A DNA stretch of 64,000 nt from Methanomicrobium sp. W14 (GCF_017875315.1 NZ_JAGGMM010000001.1:62001-126000); one strand, 5' to 3'. Positions 36,462-46,065 are shown, numbered from the stretch's first letter. Notes: a model not told the origin generated them from the sequence alone. Numbers and translations: made by a program.

Positions 36462-37091
36462 TTGAGCTTGAAAGACTGGTTGATTCCGCAGGACAAGCAT
36501 TTTTATGATCTGTTCGAGCAGCAGGCAGCGACTCTTATTAAAGCTGCCGATCATCTGCATTATATGATTGAGAGTTATGGTGACATCAAAAATCAGTGCC
36601 ATAAAATGAAAACATATGAACATTCCGGAGATGATATTACACATTCTATATACCAGCTCTTAAACCAGAGTTTTATAACTCCTATAGAGCCCGAGGAAAT
36701 ATCAAGGCTTGCATCCGGGATGGACGATATACTTGATGCAATCGATGATACCTCGCAGAAGATGTTTTACTATGATATAGATGCGACTGACAAATACATG
36801 CTTGAGTCCTCAAATATCATATGCTCACAAACGAGGGTGCTTGAAAAGGCTGTTCTTGGGATAAGAGACCTTAAAGACCCGAAAGGCGTAGCAGACCTTT
36901 GCATTGAGATAAACAGGCTTGAAAATCTTGCCGACGAGGTCCTGGGAGTTGCCCTTCAGGCCCTTTTCAAGACAAATGATGCAATCCGTATTGTCAAGTT
37001 CAAGGACATCTATGAGATAATGGAAGAGACAACGGACAGGTGCGAGGATGTTGCAAACCTCCTTGCTGACATTGCAATCAGGCACTCCTGA
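36462..37091 (+). CDS. DUF47 family PhoU-like accessory protein of the phosphate transporter
   Basis: The 209-residue all-helical protein matches DUF47 (Pit accessory protein, PhoU-like). The start (LKDWLIPQDKHFYDLFEQQA) and the E/D-rich helices (HSGDDITHSIYQLLNQSFIT, ETTDRCEDVANLLADIAI), which in PhoU bind metal, are typical. The start is probably TTG, since AAGGTGAT lies seven bases before it and no ATG is in place. The PiT transporter gene starts six bases downstream. The usual view is that DUF47 proteins regulate the permease. Confidence 0.88.
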   Translation: MSLKDWLIPQDKHFYDLFEQQAATLIKAADHLHYMIESYGDIKNQCHKMKTYEHSGDDITHSIYQLLNQSFITPIEPEEISRLASGMDDILDAIDDTSQKMFYYDIDATDKYMLESSNIICSQTRVLEKAVLGIRDLKDPKGVADLCIEINRLENLADEVLGVALQALFKTNDAIRIVKFKDIYEIMEETTDRCEDVANLLADIAIRHS

Positions 37092-37097
37092 GAAATT

Positions 37098-38279
37098 ATG
37101 GATATAATTGTAATAGTTCTCGGAATATTCCTGGCCCTGATGTTCAACTTCGTAAACGGGCTTAATGATGCGGCAAACTCAATAGCGACAGTTGTAGCGA
37201 CAAAAGCTCTAACTCCTTTCAAAGCGGTTTTGATGGCCTCGGTTTTCAACATGCTCGGGCCGTTTTTGTTTTCGACCGCGATTGCGAAAACAATCGGGAA
37301 AGGCATCGTTGAATCCTCTTTTCTTACAACTCACCTGATTCTTGCTGCAATGGTTGGTGCTGTCATCTGGGTCTTTTTCGCTTCTTATTTTGGTATTCCC
37401 GTATCAAGCAGTCATGCCCTTGTAGGTGGTCTTGTAGGTGCGGGAATTGTCATGGGCGGAATGAGTGTCATAATCTGGCCTGATCTTACGACTGTTTTAA
37501 TGCTCTTAATTTATGCGGTTGCAGGAGGACTTATTGTTTCGGCGGTCTTTGCAGTGGCGTGTGTCCGCAACAACGATGACTGGAAAAGATACCTTGGATT
37601 TTCATTTCTGACTGGTATTGCGCTGACTGTTCCTCTTCTGATGATAACGGGGACTCTTTCAGTTACAGGTATATTTGCAGTGATAATCTTCATCGTCGTA
37701 TCCCCTATGCTTGGAATGATATCTGCTTTTCTTCTGGGTGTAGTTATTATGAGAATTTTCAGAAATAAATCACCCCATAAGATTGAAAGAGGATTTCGGC
37801 CTTTCCAGGTAGTTGCCGGGGCATTTCAGGCAATAGGTCATGGTGCAAACGATGCGCAGAACGCAATGGGTATGATTACTGCAATGCTTTTTGCGGCAGG
37901 TGTTATATCGGCATTTGAAGTTCCTTTGTGGGTCATTGTTTCATCATGTCTTGCAATCTCTCTTGGGACTCTTCTCGGGGGCTGGAAGGTAATAGACAAG
38001 ATGGCCAACAAAATAACCAAAATAAGACCTTATCAGGGCCTTTCAGCCTCTTTTTCCGGAAGCGGTGTTCTTGCCCTGATGACGTCTTTCGGTGTTCCGG
38101 TGTCAACAACCCATGCGATAAGCGGTTCGATTATGGGTGCCGGTATGACAAGAGGCTACACTTCAGCCGTACGCTGGAACAGTGTCCGTGAAATCATTGC
38201 GGCATGGTTTCTGACTATTCCGTGTGCGGCAATTGTTTCAGGGATTGTTTATTTCATCTATGCATCGGTTATGCTATAG
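37098..38279 (+). CDS. pit: Inorganic phosphate transporter, PiT family
   Basis: The 393-residue membrane protein has about ten helices and the two inverted signature motifs of the PiT family: FNFVNGLNDAANSIATVV near residue 15-32, and AIGHGANDAQNAMGMI near 250-265. GIPVSSSHALVGG (about 98-110) and GVPVSTTHAISGS (about 330-342) are the paired repeat ends. It couples phosphate uptake to a cation (sodium or proton). It follows the DUF47 gene by six bases, as in many prokaryotes. Confidence 0.94.
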   Translation: MDIIVIVLGIFLALMFNFVNGLNDAANSIATVVATKALTPFKAVLMASVFNMLGPFLFSTAIAKTIGKGIVESSFLTTHLILAAMVGAVIWVFFASYFGIPVSSSHALVGGLVGAGIVMGGMSVIIWPDLTTVLMLLIYAVAGGLIVSAVFAVACVRNNDDWKRYLGFSFLTGIALTVPLLMITGTLSVTGIFAVIIFIVVSPMLGMISAFLLGVVIMRIFRNKSPHKIERGFRPFQVVAGAFQAIGHGANDAQNAMGMITAMLFAAGVISAFEVPLWVIVSSCLAISLGTLLGGWKVIDKMANKITKIRPYQGLSASFSGSGVLALMTSFGVPVSTTHAISGSIMGAGMTRGYTSAVRWNSVREIIAAWFLTIPCAAIVSGIVYFIYASVML

Positions 38280-38415
38280 GATGCAGAGACAAAAAAGAAA
38301 TATTTTTTTTGAAAAATCATATATTTTGGGCATTTATTTCGCTGAAAAATTTCTGAAGAACATGAACCAAAACTTTTCATATTTTGGTTCGGTTAAAGGA
38401 AATGGCATCTTTTAA

Positions 38416-39528
38416 ATGAAAGTTTGGTTTAGTAATAATATGATACCGGATAATCTCAAAAAAAACGGTCTTGTAAGACTGTCCCTTCTGGTTGCGGTTG
38501 TCGGACTGGGTTTTATTCTTGTATGCGGGTGTACAGGCGACGGAAATGCGCCTGTAAATTCAGACGGCGGTGAAACTGCAGTGAATGCATCAACAGAAAA
38601 AAATATTGGGTTAAACGAAACCACTTCTTCTGAAAGCGAAGTTGACTACTCTGACCCCTACAACTGGCTGTCCCTGCCTGCTGTTGACAAGGAAGTCGAC
38701 GTGTTTTACGTATACCCAACGGTAAGTAGTAATTCGTCCGGCTCCATGCTTATAAGCGATGACACTGACAGGGCGCTCGCACAAGGTATTCTTGAGGCCC
38801 AGGCAAGTGTTTACGAAACTTCTGCAAATGTTTTTGCACCGTATTACAGGCAGATGTCAACAGGCGTAACGATGTCCGGCAGCGGTCTTGCAACGGATAC
38901 TGATGAATTTAAGCGTGGTGCAAAGGATGTTGAGGCTGCATTCGACTATTATATCGACAATCTCAATAACGGCCGTCCGTTTATAATTGCAGGCCACAGC
39001 CAGGGGACGATGGCGCTTATTGAGCTGATAAAAAACCGTTTCGGTGACGACCCAAAGTTAAGGGACCGTCTTGTCGCAGCATATCTTATCGGCTACACTG
39101 TGACGGATGACGACCTTTCAAAGGCAAACCTTACCGCAGCAAGTGGTGCAAACGATACCGGAGTCGTAATTACCTACAATACGCAGTCGCCGTCGTCTGT
39201 CGGAGGGCCGATGCTTATGGCAGGTGCACACTGCATCAACCCTCTGAACTGGAAGACGGACCCGACATATGCGGATGCATCGGAAAATCTTGGTGCAGTG
39301 TTTTACAATGATTCTACCGGAGAATTCCTGCGTGAAGTCGCAAATTACAGTGATGCACAGATAAACATGACATCCGGAGCCCTGATGACAAACATTCCAA
39401 AAGGAGAGGAGCTTGATATCGGCTCTTACCCGGAAGGTGTCTATCACCGCTATGATTACGCTTTCTGGTACAGAAACCTTGAGCAGAATGTGGGCGACAG
39501 GATTCAGGCATATCTTGCAGCCCACTAA
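38416..39528 (+). CDS. DUF3089 lipoprotein, alpha/beta-hydrolase-like
   Basis: The 370-residue protein has a lipoprotein-type signal ending at a cysteine (FILVCGCTGDG), so it is probably anchored to the outer face of the membrane. The mature part matches DUF3089: DVFYVYPTV near residue 99, ANVFAPYYRQM near 140, KRGAKDVEAAFDYY near 165 and IAGHSQGTMALIELI near 190, the last being the nucleophile elbow G-x-S-x-G of an alpha/beta hydrolase. The true substrate is unknown; related proteins are annotated as lipase- or esterase-like. Translation may start at the first ATG or at codon 9; neither has a clear ribosome-binding site. Confidence 0.8.
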   Translation: MKVWFSNNMIPDNLKKNGLVRLSLLVAVVGLGFILVCGCTGDGNAPVNSDGGETAVNASTEKNIGLNETTSSESEVDYSDPYNWLSLPAVDKEVDVFYVYPTVSSNSSGSMLISDDTDRALAQGILEAQASVYETSANVFAPYYRQMSTGVTMSGSGLATDTDEFKRGAKDVEAAFDYYIDNLNNGRPFIIAGHSQGTMALIELIKNRFGDDPKLRDRLVAAYLIGYTVTDDDLSKANLTAASGANDTGVVITYNTQSPSSVGGPMLMAGAHCINPLNWKTDPTYADASENLGAVFYNDSTGEFLREVANYSDAQINMTSGALMTNIPKGEELDIGSYPEGVYHRYDYAFWYRNLEQNVGDRIQAYLAAH

Positions 39529-39649
39529 ACCAATAATTTTGCGTAATTTTTTTAGTATGACCGGATACAGCCCGGCCGGACTGGTGAAATTCAAAATTAA
39601 TCTAAGATCTTTAAGTTAAGAGTAAATCCGGTTCACCTGATATTTGATA

Positions 39650-40297
39650 TTAGAGGGGATTCTCCCTGTAATACCTGCAAATATCTTTAAGCCCGCATTT
39701 TTCACATGCAGGTTTTTTTGCGTCGCATACGGCTCTTCCGTGTGAAATAAAAAGGAAATTGATTTTTCCCCATGCTTGTTTCGGGTATATTGATTTCAGG
39801 TCCTTTTCGACTTTTACAGGGTCAGTATTTTCAGTCAGTCCGAGGCGGAAAGAGACGCGTTTTACATGCGTATCCACTGCAATGCCCTCGTTTATGTTGT
39901 ATGCATGGTTTAAAACTATGTTTGCGGTTTTTCTCCCGACGCCCGGAAGATTAACGAGCTCTTCAATCGTTTTCGGGACTTTGCAGTCGTATTCGCGACA
40001 TAAAATTTCTGATGCACTGACTATGTTTTTTGCCTTCGAGTGGTAAAAGCCGGTGCTTCTGATAAGTTCTTCGACTTCCGTGATATTGGCTTTTGAGAGG
40101 CTTTTGCAGTCCGGGTACTTTTCGAAAAGCTTTTGTTTTACCCTGTTTACCGTTTTGTCAGTCGTCTGTGCGGAAAGTATGGTCATTACAAGAATCTGGA
40201 AAGGGTTTTCAAACTCCAGAAAATTGAAATTAGTACCCTTTTTTACGTATAGTTTTTCAAGAACAGAATATATTTTGCAGGCATCTTTTGTATGCAT
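39650..40297 (-). CDS. nth: Endonuclease III (DNA glycosylase/AP lyase)
   Basis: The 215-residue protein has the helix-hairpin-helix (LPGVGRKTANIVL, residues 117-129) with catalytic Lys123 and catalytic Asp142 (AVDTHVKRVS). The [4Fe-4S] site is C191, C198, C201 and C207 (C-x6-C-x2-C-x5-C). It removes oxidised pyrimidines and nicks the abasic site. The length is normal. tRNA-Pro lies 13 bases upstream on the same strand; a promoter between them has no room, so the gene may be transcribed through the tRNA. Confidence 0.95.
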   Translation of the reverse strand: MHTKDACKIYSVLEKLYVKKGTNFNFLEFENPFQILVMTILSAQTTDKTVNRVKQKLFEKYPDCKSLSKANITEVEELIRSTGFYHSKAKNIVSASEILCREYDCKVPKTIEELVNLPGVGRKTANIVLNHAYNINEGIAVDTHVKRVSFRLGLTENTDPVKVEKDLKSIYPKQAWGKINFLFISHGRAVCDAKKPACEKCGLKDICRYYRENPL

Positions 40298-40310
40298 AAA
40301 AAAACACTTA

Positions 40311-40385
40311 TGGGGTAGGGCAGATTCGAACTGCCGTCAAAGCGTCCCAAACGCTCTAGGATGGACCAGGCTACCCTACTACCCC
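40311..40385 (-). tRNA. tRNA-Pro (TGG)
   Basis: The 75-base cloverleaf has acceptor GGGGTAG with CTACCCC, discriminator A, anticodon stem GAGCG/CGCTT with loop TTTGGGA (anticodon TGG), and T arm GGCAG TTCGAAT CTGCC. CCA is not encoded. No intron. Confidence 0.95.
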
Positions 40386-40453
40386 TTCTGTGACATCACT
40401 TATTTGTTCGTTCTGTTAAAAAATATGCCGGTTTTGTATTAAATTATCAGGCG

Positions 40454-41158
40454 TCAGAGGGGCAGGGGACATTTTTTTGAGCTGCTTACAACCGAACCGC
40501 AGAATTTTCCTTTTACAAGCGCTTCTGTCAGGTTTTTGGTGTCTGTTCCGTCAAGGACTATCAGAGGTATCATGCTTCTCTGGATTATTTTTGCGGCGAC
40601 GAGGTCTATTACGTTGTTTGAGCCTGCACCCATTTTTCCTTCGGATACAATCGATATGAGGTCTTCAGGGGTCATCGTCTCGAATTTTTCTGCACTGCTG
40701 TTCTTTTTCGGGTCTTCCGAATATATTCCGTCTATTGAAGTTGCGTTGATTAAAAGGTCAGCTTTAACGCGTTCTGCAAGGACTGCCGAGACCGCATCAG
40801 TAGTCTGTCCCGGGGTGACACCGCCCATAACAACAATCTTTTTTGATTCTGCATATTTCAGTGCGTCAGTATAGTCCCTGGCAACAGCAGGATAGGCGAA
40901 GTCCCCGAGGGCCCATAGAAGAAGCGATGCATTTATCCTTGTTATCATTATTCCAAGTTCGTCCGATGCGGCTTCGTCGATACCAAGCGAGCGCGCAACA
41001 TCGATATACCTTCTGGCTTCACCGCCGCCTCCGATGACTATGAAGACCTGGTATTTTTCAGACAATCCGGACAGGGCATCCCGGTAATCCTTTATTCTGT
41101 TGGATTCAAGTGAAGGGACAAGAACAGAACCGCCAAGTGATATTACGATTTTTTTCAT
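40454..41158 (-). CDS. pyrH: UMP kinase, archaeal type
   Basis: The 234-residue protein is an amino-acid-kinase-fold enzyme of the archaeal UMP kinase type. ISLGGSVLVPSLE near residue 6-18 is the ATP lysine/glycine loop. VIGGGGEARRYIDVARSLG near 41-59 is the UMP site, and INATSIDGIYSEDPKKN near 137-153 with KMGAGSNNVIDLVAAKI near 172-188 are typical. It phosphorylates UMP to UDP with ATP. Length and order are normal. Confidence 0.95.
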   Translation of the reverse strand: MKKIVISLGGSVLVPSLESNRIKDYRDALSGLSEKYQVFIVIGGGGEARRYIDVARSLGIDEAASDELGIMITRINASLLLWALGDFAYPAVARDYTDALKYAESKKIVVMGGVTPGQTTDAVSAVLAERVKADLLINATSIDGIYSEDPKKNSSAEKFETMTPEDLISIVSEGKMGAGSNNVIDLVAAKIIQRSMIPLIVLDGTDTKNLTEALVKGKFCGSVVSSSKKCPLPL

Positions 41159-41345
41159 ACTAAAACTAAATTTTGGTTATGATAGCATATATTCTTTCCA
41201 AAAACATGCCCGGGATATTTCATATAGGACTTTGGAAGAAAATATCCCATATATCAGGCGTTTTAAAAATGTTTGTCGTGTAAAGAAAGGAGAGCCCTTT
41301 TTTAGATAATCCGGGAAAAGGAATTTTTTTTCTATTTTTCGGGTT

Positions 41346-41492
41346 TTAATTTTCCAGAAATTTTTCAGGCTCCTTGTCAAAAGAAATTTTGCAGCCTTTT
41401 GCGCAGAAATAATACCTTTTTCCTTTGTATTCTGATGTATATTCCGCTGTTTTTTCATCAACATCCATTTTGCATACAGGGTCTGTCGCCAT
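41346..41492 (-). CDS. YHS-domain protein
   Basis: A 48-residue protein starting at an ATG at 41492 (GAGATGA lies seven bases upstream; an in-frame ATG at 41549 adds an unconserved stretch). It is a single YHS domain: DPVCKMDVDEKTAEYTSEYK, then KRYYFCAKGCKISFDKEPEK. Cysteines at DPVC and YFCAKGC fit metal binding, often copper or another heavy metal. Such domains occur beside metal-transport ATPases, but none is in the window. Confidence 0.85.
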   Translation of the reverse strand: MATDPVCKMDVDEKTAEYTSEYKGKRYYFCAKGCKISFDKEPEKFLEN

Positions 41493-41707
41493 TTTTATGT
41501 CATCTCGTTTTACATTTTTTTGCAGATGTCTTTTCAGGCTTTCCTGCAAATAATTATCTTTAAGGATGTTTTTTGCAGATTAAGATTTCCCTGTGCAAAA
41601 GCTGTCTGTATTTTTATCTGCCGGGGATTTTTGAAATTCCAAAAGAAGGGGAAACATTATACGTAAAAACCTGCTGATAAAAGACCATTGGCAGGTGAAC
41701 GGATAGA

Positions 41708-42715
41708 ATGCATGAAGCTGTTCTTTATGAAAAAACCGGTGATAATTCTGTAAAATGCGGACTTTGCAGCCACAGGTGTCTGATTAAGGAGAACAAGAGT
41801 GGAATATGCGGCGTCAGGACCAACAAAGGCGGAACCCTTTACACCGAAAGTTACGGAAGGGTAAGCGCGGAAGCCGTCGACCCGGTCGAAAAAAAGCCCC
41901 TTTATCATTTTCTTCCCGGAACACAGGTATATTCACTGGGGGGAATCGGGTGCAACTTCAGGTGCAAACACTGCCAGAACTGGGAAATATCCCAGTGTAC
42001 GACCGCAGACTTTCTTCACGGCTTAAGCCCGCAGAAGGGTGTTTTAAAAGCTCTTGATTACAGGTGCAGAAGCATTGCATGGACATACAATGAGCCAACT
42101 CTCTGGCACGAATATGCGATGAACATGGGAAAGCTGGCCCAAAGTGAAGGTCTCGGGACGATATATGTAACAAACGGTTATATGACGGAAGAGGCCGTAT
42201 CCGAACTTTCAGGGATGCTTTCTGCATTCCGCGTGGATATTAAGGCTTTCACCGACGACTTTTACCGTAAGATCTGCGGTGCGAAACTTCAGCCTGTCTT
42301 GGATGCGACGGTTAAGGCGAAGGAGTGCGGGATGCATGTCGAGACTGTAACCCTTCTTATTCCCGGCCTGAACGATTCCGACGACGAGATAAAAAGTCTT
42401 GTCAGCTGGATTTATGAAAATCTCGGTGAAAATACTCCTGTCCATTTCACGGCTTTCCACCCGGATTACAATATGACCAGTCTTTCCCCTACACCCCTGA
42501 AAACTCTTGAAAAAGCGTATCTGTTTGCAAAGGATGCCGGAATCAGGTATCCTTACATAGGAAACGTAGCGTCACATCCTTACTGCAACACATGGTGTCA
42601 CAACTGCGGCGCCCTTCTTATAGAAAGACACGGATTTATGCAGGATGAGGTGAACCTTGACAAAGATATGTGCAAAGTATGCGGGGCAAAAATACCTGTC
42701 GTGAGATCTTTATGA
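41708..42715 (+). CDS. AmmeMemoRadiSam system radical SAM enzyme
   Basis: The 335-residue protein has a radical SAM CxxxCxxC at C82, C86 and C89 (GGIGCNFRCKHCQNWEIS) and an N-terminal cysteine set (C17, C20, C24, C34), typical of the AmmeMemoRadiSam protein in COG1180. NPxLW-like TYNEPTLWHEYAM near 125 and a C-terminal zinc-type cysteine pair set (WCHNCG, then CKVCG) also fit. The family's reaction is unknown; the partner AMMECR1 and MEMO genes are not adjacent. GGTGA precedes the ATG by nine bases. Confidence 0.9.
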   Translation: MHEAVLYEKTGDNSVKCGLCSHRCLIKENKSGICGVRTNKGGTLYTESYGRVSAEAVDPVEKKPLYHFLPGTQVYSLGGIGCNFRCKHCQNWEISQCTTADFLHGLSPQKGVLKALDYRCRSIAWTYNEPTLWHEYAMNMGKLAQSEGLGTIYVTNGYMTEEAVSELSGMLSAFRVDIKAFTDDFYRKICGAKLQPVLDATVKAKECGMHVETVTLLIPGLNDSDDEIKSLVSWIYENLGENTPVHFTAFHPDYNMTSLSPTPLKTLEKAYLFAKDAGIRYPYIGNVASHPYCNTWCHNCGALLIERHGFMQDEVNLDKDMCKVCGAKIPVVRSL

Positions 42716-42843
42716 TTTTTGAGAGGTTTTTTCAACTGTGTTGCATAATCCGCCCGAACAATACTATAAATAAATGAACCGGAGGTAAAGAAGAAGGCTT
42801 GGAATATTTTGGCGGGATTCCACGGAAAAATAAATTAATTATT

Positions 42844-43509
42844 TTAAATTTTGTCCTGTTTTTTCCAGTAGCTGTATTCGTGCTTCCACTCATCTTTGTT
42901 TTGCGTGACAAGCACCTTCATCCTCTCCCCTATTTCGCCGTGAAGTCTTTCCTGTTCAGGCCAGGTTTTTTTCTCTTTAATTGCCTCAAAAAGCTCTTCA
43001 CCGCAAGCATATGCCTGTTTTTTAGCTTCTTTGATACCGTTCGGGTCTGGCCCGATGTCGATGTTTACTTTACCTGTGGTGTTTGCACCCAGGACAATGA
43101 GAGTTGAGTTCAGGTATTCAGCAACCGAGTCGGAGTTTGCTCCTCCTGCAGTGGATACCGAAAACCCGTATTTGCCTGTAAACTTCTGGCAGTGTATGGA
43201 GTCTGCAAGCCTGTCGAGAAACACCTTCATCTGCGCAGAGACTGAGTTTATGTAGTTGGGAGAGCCGAGAATTATCCCGTCGCTCTCCATGATTTCATCA
43301 AGGATCTCCTGATAGTCGTCTTTTCGCACGCATTTGCCTTTTTTATAGCATACGCCGCATGCCTTGCAGAATTTAATATCCTGTTTGCACAGGTCAATGT
43401 ACTTTGTGTCTGCACCTTTTTTTTCAGCTCCTAAAAGACCTTCTTCTACAAGCGATGCGGTAACGCTTTTCTTTCCCCTCGGGCTTGCGCACAATCCGGT
43501 TATCTTCAT
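42844..43509 (-). CDS. Iron-sulfur flavoprotein (NADPH-dependent FMN reductase fold)
   Basis: The 221-residue protein has a flavodoxin-like FMN fold (GLCASPRGKKSVT near residue 5 binds phosphate, LGSPNYINSVSAQMKVFLDR near 81-100 is typical). A compact cysteine motif C48, C51, C54, C60 (CKACGVCYKKGKC) fits the [4Fe-4S] site of Methanosarcina iron-sulfur flavoprotein. Members reduce O2, peroxide or other acceptors with electrons from ferredoxin; the role here is inferred. The start (GGAGGAC nine bases upstream) overlaps the stop of the lipoprotein gene by ATGA, so the two are coupled. Confidence 0.85.
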   Translation of the reverse strand: MKITGLCASPRGKKSVTASLVEEGLLGAEKKGADTKYIDLCKQDIKFCKACGVCYKKGKCVRKDDYQEILDEIMESDGIILGSPNYINSVSAQMKVFLDRLADSIHCQKFTGKYGFSVSTAGGANSDSVAEYLNSTLIVLGANTTGKVNIDIGPDPNGIKEAKKQAYACGEELFEAIKEKKTWPEQERLHGEIGERMKVLVTQNKDEWKHEYSYWKKQDKI

Positions 43510-43904
43510 TTGTAGTCCTCCGAAATGTCTATATCAAGATTATACTCTTTTCCGCATTCCCCGTTAAGTTTTGCTGTAAATAATTTGTAGTCCCCCTCAT
43601 CTATAACCTCAAAAAAATGACTGTCTGTGTCGGCGGTTTCCCCTGAATTCCGGTCTATGAGGTTACACCTTACCATGACGTTTTTTGCATTGCCTGTACC
43701 TGCGTTCTTAACTTCGACCTGCGAGACGTAATAGCACGAACCGTCAGTAGTATAGTGCCTTTCAAGTGAGGATGCGGTCTTTTCAAATCCGTGGGTACTG
43801 ATGCTTTTTTCAGTTGTGGAATCCGATGAGCACCCCGCACAGAATGCCGCAAACAGAAGAACCGTAACAGCTGCAATTATATATATAGCATTTTTTGTAC
43901 TCAT
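43506..43904 (-). CDS. Small putative lipoprotein
   Basis: The protein of about 132 residues starts MSTKNAIYIIAAVTVLLF, a signal peptide ending at FCAGC (lipobox-like cysteine). The mature domain has a beta-sandwich look (YTTDGSCYYVSQVEVKNAGT, then FTAKLNGECGKEYNLDID), as in FxLYD-like domains that read small extracellular modules. An ATG at 43922 gives six more residues. The flavoprotein gene follows by a four-base overlap. Function unknown. Confidence 0.6.
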   Translation of the reverse strand: MSTKNAIYIIAAVTVLLFAAFCAGCSSDSTTEKSISTHGFEKTASSLERHYTTDGSCYYVSQVEVKNAGTGNAKNVMVRCNLIDRNSGETADTDSHFFEVIDEGDYKLFTAKLNGECGKEYNLDIDISEDYK

Positions 43905-44039
43905 ACCTGTCAGAACCTCCATGTTTCATTTTATACTCACGTCCGGGAATAAATGTTTTCATCGAGTAATACCAAATATGAAGTGCTTATACTAATTGTC
44001 ATTTGAAGAGGAGATTCTTTTTAATCCGGTGAATAAAAA

Positions 44040-45386
44040 ATGAAGGCAGTTATTCTTGCGGGCGGCACCGGGACCAGGCTATGGCCCCTGTCGCGTGAAT
44101 ATTACCCAAAACAGTTTTTGAACATTGACGGAAATTCCCTTTTTCAGGGGACCTTTTTGAGGGCACTTAAGTTATGCAGACCCGAGGATATCATTGTCGT
44201 GACAGGAGAAATATATCAGTTCCTTGTAAAAAGCCAGATAGAAGACCTCGGCTACAGCATACCTGAAGGTCATATTTTAAAGGAGCCGTGCGGTAAAAAT
44301 ACGCTTCCTGCAATATTTTGGGGCGTCAAAACCGTCCGCGATGAATCGGGAGATGATGACATTATAGTTTTCCCGAGCGATCACCTTCTTTCGGACGAAT
44401 CGATAGAAATTTTCAAAAAGGCGGAAAATCTTGCGAAGGACTATATTGTGGTCTTCGGTGTGAAGCCCGACGGCCCCAATACCGGTTACGGCTACATAAA
44501 ACCGGGTCAGACTCTTAAAGACGGCTTCAAGGTTTCCGAGTTTAAGGAAAAGCCGGACCTTTCACTTGCTGAAAACTACGTGAAGTCCGGTTATCTCTGG
44601 AACAGCGGGATATTCCTTTTTTCATCGAAGGTTTTTCTTGACGAAGCCAAAAAATACCAGCCGGAAATGACAGATATATTCTCCGGAGAAGATATAGATT
44701 ACCCTTCGCTTGATTCTGTGTCCATCGATTACGGTCTTCTGGAAAAATCGGGAAGAGTCGCAGTAGTTCCGCTCGACTGCTTCTGGAGTGATCTTGGAAG
44801 CTTCAAATCATTTTACCTGGCAAAAAAGCCTGATGAAAACGGCAACGTGGGTTCAGGTGAATTTCTTGATTCGAAAGGCAATTATGTCTCTTCAGGCGGA
44901 AAAAAGGTGGCACTTGTAGGAATTGAGAATACGGCGGTTGTGGACTCCGGGGACGCACTTTTAGTCTGCAATATGAACTGCACGGAGTCGGTAAAGGAAA
45001 TTGTAAAGAGGTACCAGGAAAGAGGTGACGATATCGCGAAATATCACCTTACCGTAAACCGCCCGTGGGGGTCGTATACGGTTCTTGAGTCCCATGACTT
45101 TTTCAAGATAAAAAGGGTCTCTGTAAAACCCGGGAATGTCCTTTCGCTTCAGATGCATTATCACAGGAGTGAACACTGGGTTGTTGTAAGCGGAAGTGCG
45201 GAGGTTACTGTGGATTCGGATGTCAGGACGCTTGTCAGGGGACAGAGCACTTATGTCCCGGCAGGTGTCAGGCACAGGCTTGCTAACCGCGGAAAAATCC
45301 CTCTTGAGGTAATTGAGGTTCAGATAGGAGAGTATCTCGGGGAAGATGACATAGAAAGATTCGATGATATCTACGGGAGAGTTTAA
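44040..45386 (+). CDS. Mannose-1-phosphate guanylyltransferase / mannose-6-phosphate isomerase
   Basis: The 448-residue protein has an N-terminal nucleotidyltransferase domain (GGTGTRLWPLSREYYPKQF near residue 8-26; FPSDHLLSD near 113; FKEKPD near 171; NSGIFLF near 190). A C-terminal cupin domain (about 345-448) reads NRPWGSYTVLE, then LSLQMHYHRSEHWVVVSGSA with the metal-binding histidines, and YVPAGVRHRL. It makes GDP-mannose from mannose 6-phosphate and GTP, for glycans or archaeal lipid-linked sugars. Members are usually about 450-480 residues, so it is complete. Confidence 0.93.
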   Translation: MKAVILAGGTGTRLWPLSREYYPKQFLNIDGNSLFQGTFLRALKLCRPEDIIVVTGEIYQFLVKSQIEDLGYSIPEGHILKEPCGKNTLPAIFWGVKTVRDESGDDDIIVFPSDHLLSDESIEIFKKAENLAKDYIVVFGVKPDGPNTGYGYIKPGQTLKDGFKVSEFKEKPDLSLAENYVKSGYLWNSGIFLFSSKVFLDEAKKYQPEMTDIFSGEDIDYPSLDSVSIDYGLLEKSGRVAVVPLDCFWSDLGSFKSFYLAKKPDENGNVGSGEFLDSKGNYVSSGGKKVALVGIENTAVVDSGDALLVCNMNCTESVKEIVKRYQERGDDIAKYHLTVNRPWGSYTVLESHDFFKIKRVSVKPGNVLSLQMHYHRSEHWVVVSGSAEVTVDSDVRTLVRGQSTYVPAGVRHRLANRGKIPLEVIEVQIGEYLGEDDIERFDDIYGRV

Positions 45387-45579
45387 TGGTTTTAATGCCA
45401 TTTGTTCCGGGATTTATTGCCTTAAGATATAACTGAAAAAAACAGGTCTCTAAAATAAACAGACCGGATGTTCATCTTCTCCATAAAGCTTTTAGCCCTT
45501 TTTTCTTTGATTACTGTTATTTTTACTTCAAAATTTTAGCATAATCCCGGTTCAGCCTGTGTTTCCGTGTATCAGTATT

Positions 45580-45981
45580 TTTCAGACCCTTGTTTTACTG
45601 GATGTACCACTTCAAGTCCTCCGGTGGATCAAAGGCCCGCCCCGGCACCCGAGTTTCAATCCTTGTTTTATTGGATGTACCACTTCAAGCACTAGAGCAA
45701 GAGCACTTCAAAATATTCAGAGATTGTTTCAATCCTTGTTTTATTGGATGTACCACTTCAAGGTGCGGTGTCCTCCGGGTAACTTCGGCCGCTCTGAGTT
45801 TCAATCCTTGTTTTATTGGATGTACCACTTCAAGTCTTATACCTGACAGTATGCTGCTTCCTACCGCGTAGTTTCAATCCTTGTTTTATTGGATGTACCA
45901 CTTCAAGAAGAAATAAATCAATTTTTACAAACCATACATATGATGTTTCAATCCTTGTTTTATTGGATGTACCACTTCAAG
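45580..45981 (-). CRISPR. CRISPR array, six repeats and five spacers
   Basis: Five intact 37-bp repeats at 45653-45689, 45726-45762, 45798-45834, 45871-45907 and 45945-45981 are identical (plus strand begins GTTTCAATCCTTG and ends CCACTTCAAG). A sixth copy (45580-45616) is degenerate over its first ten bases. Spacers are 36, 36, 35, 36 and 37 bases. On the minus strand the repeat ends in ATTGAAAC, the usual 8-base type I-B crRNA handle, and the degenerate copy lies at the left, so transcription runs leftward with the leader on the right. No cas gene is in the window. Confidence 0.97.
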
Positions 45982-46065
45982 CGCAGATAATTTTGGTTCT
46001 TTTTTCATATAACTGAAATTCGGCACCTGAAATTTGCGTTATGTTTTCTTCTGGCAAAATTATCG

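Noticed and set aside
45559-46016. Three overlapping plus-strand frames with repeated peptide text
   Set aside because: They are translations of the CRISPR repeats.
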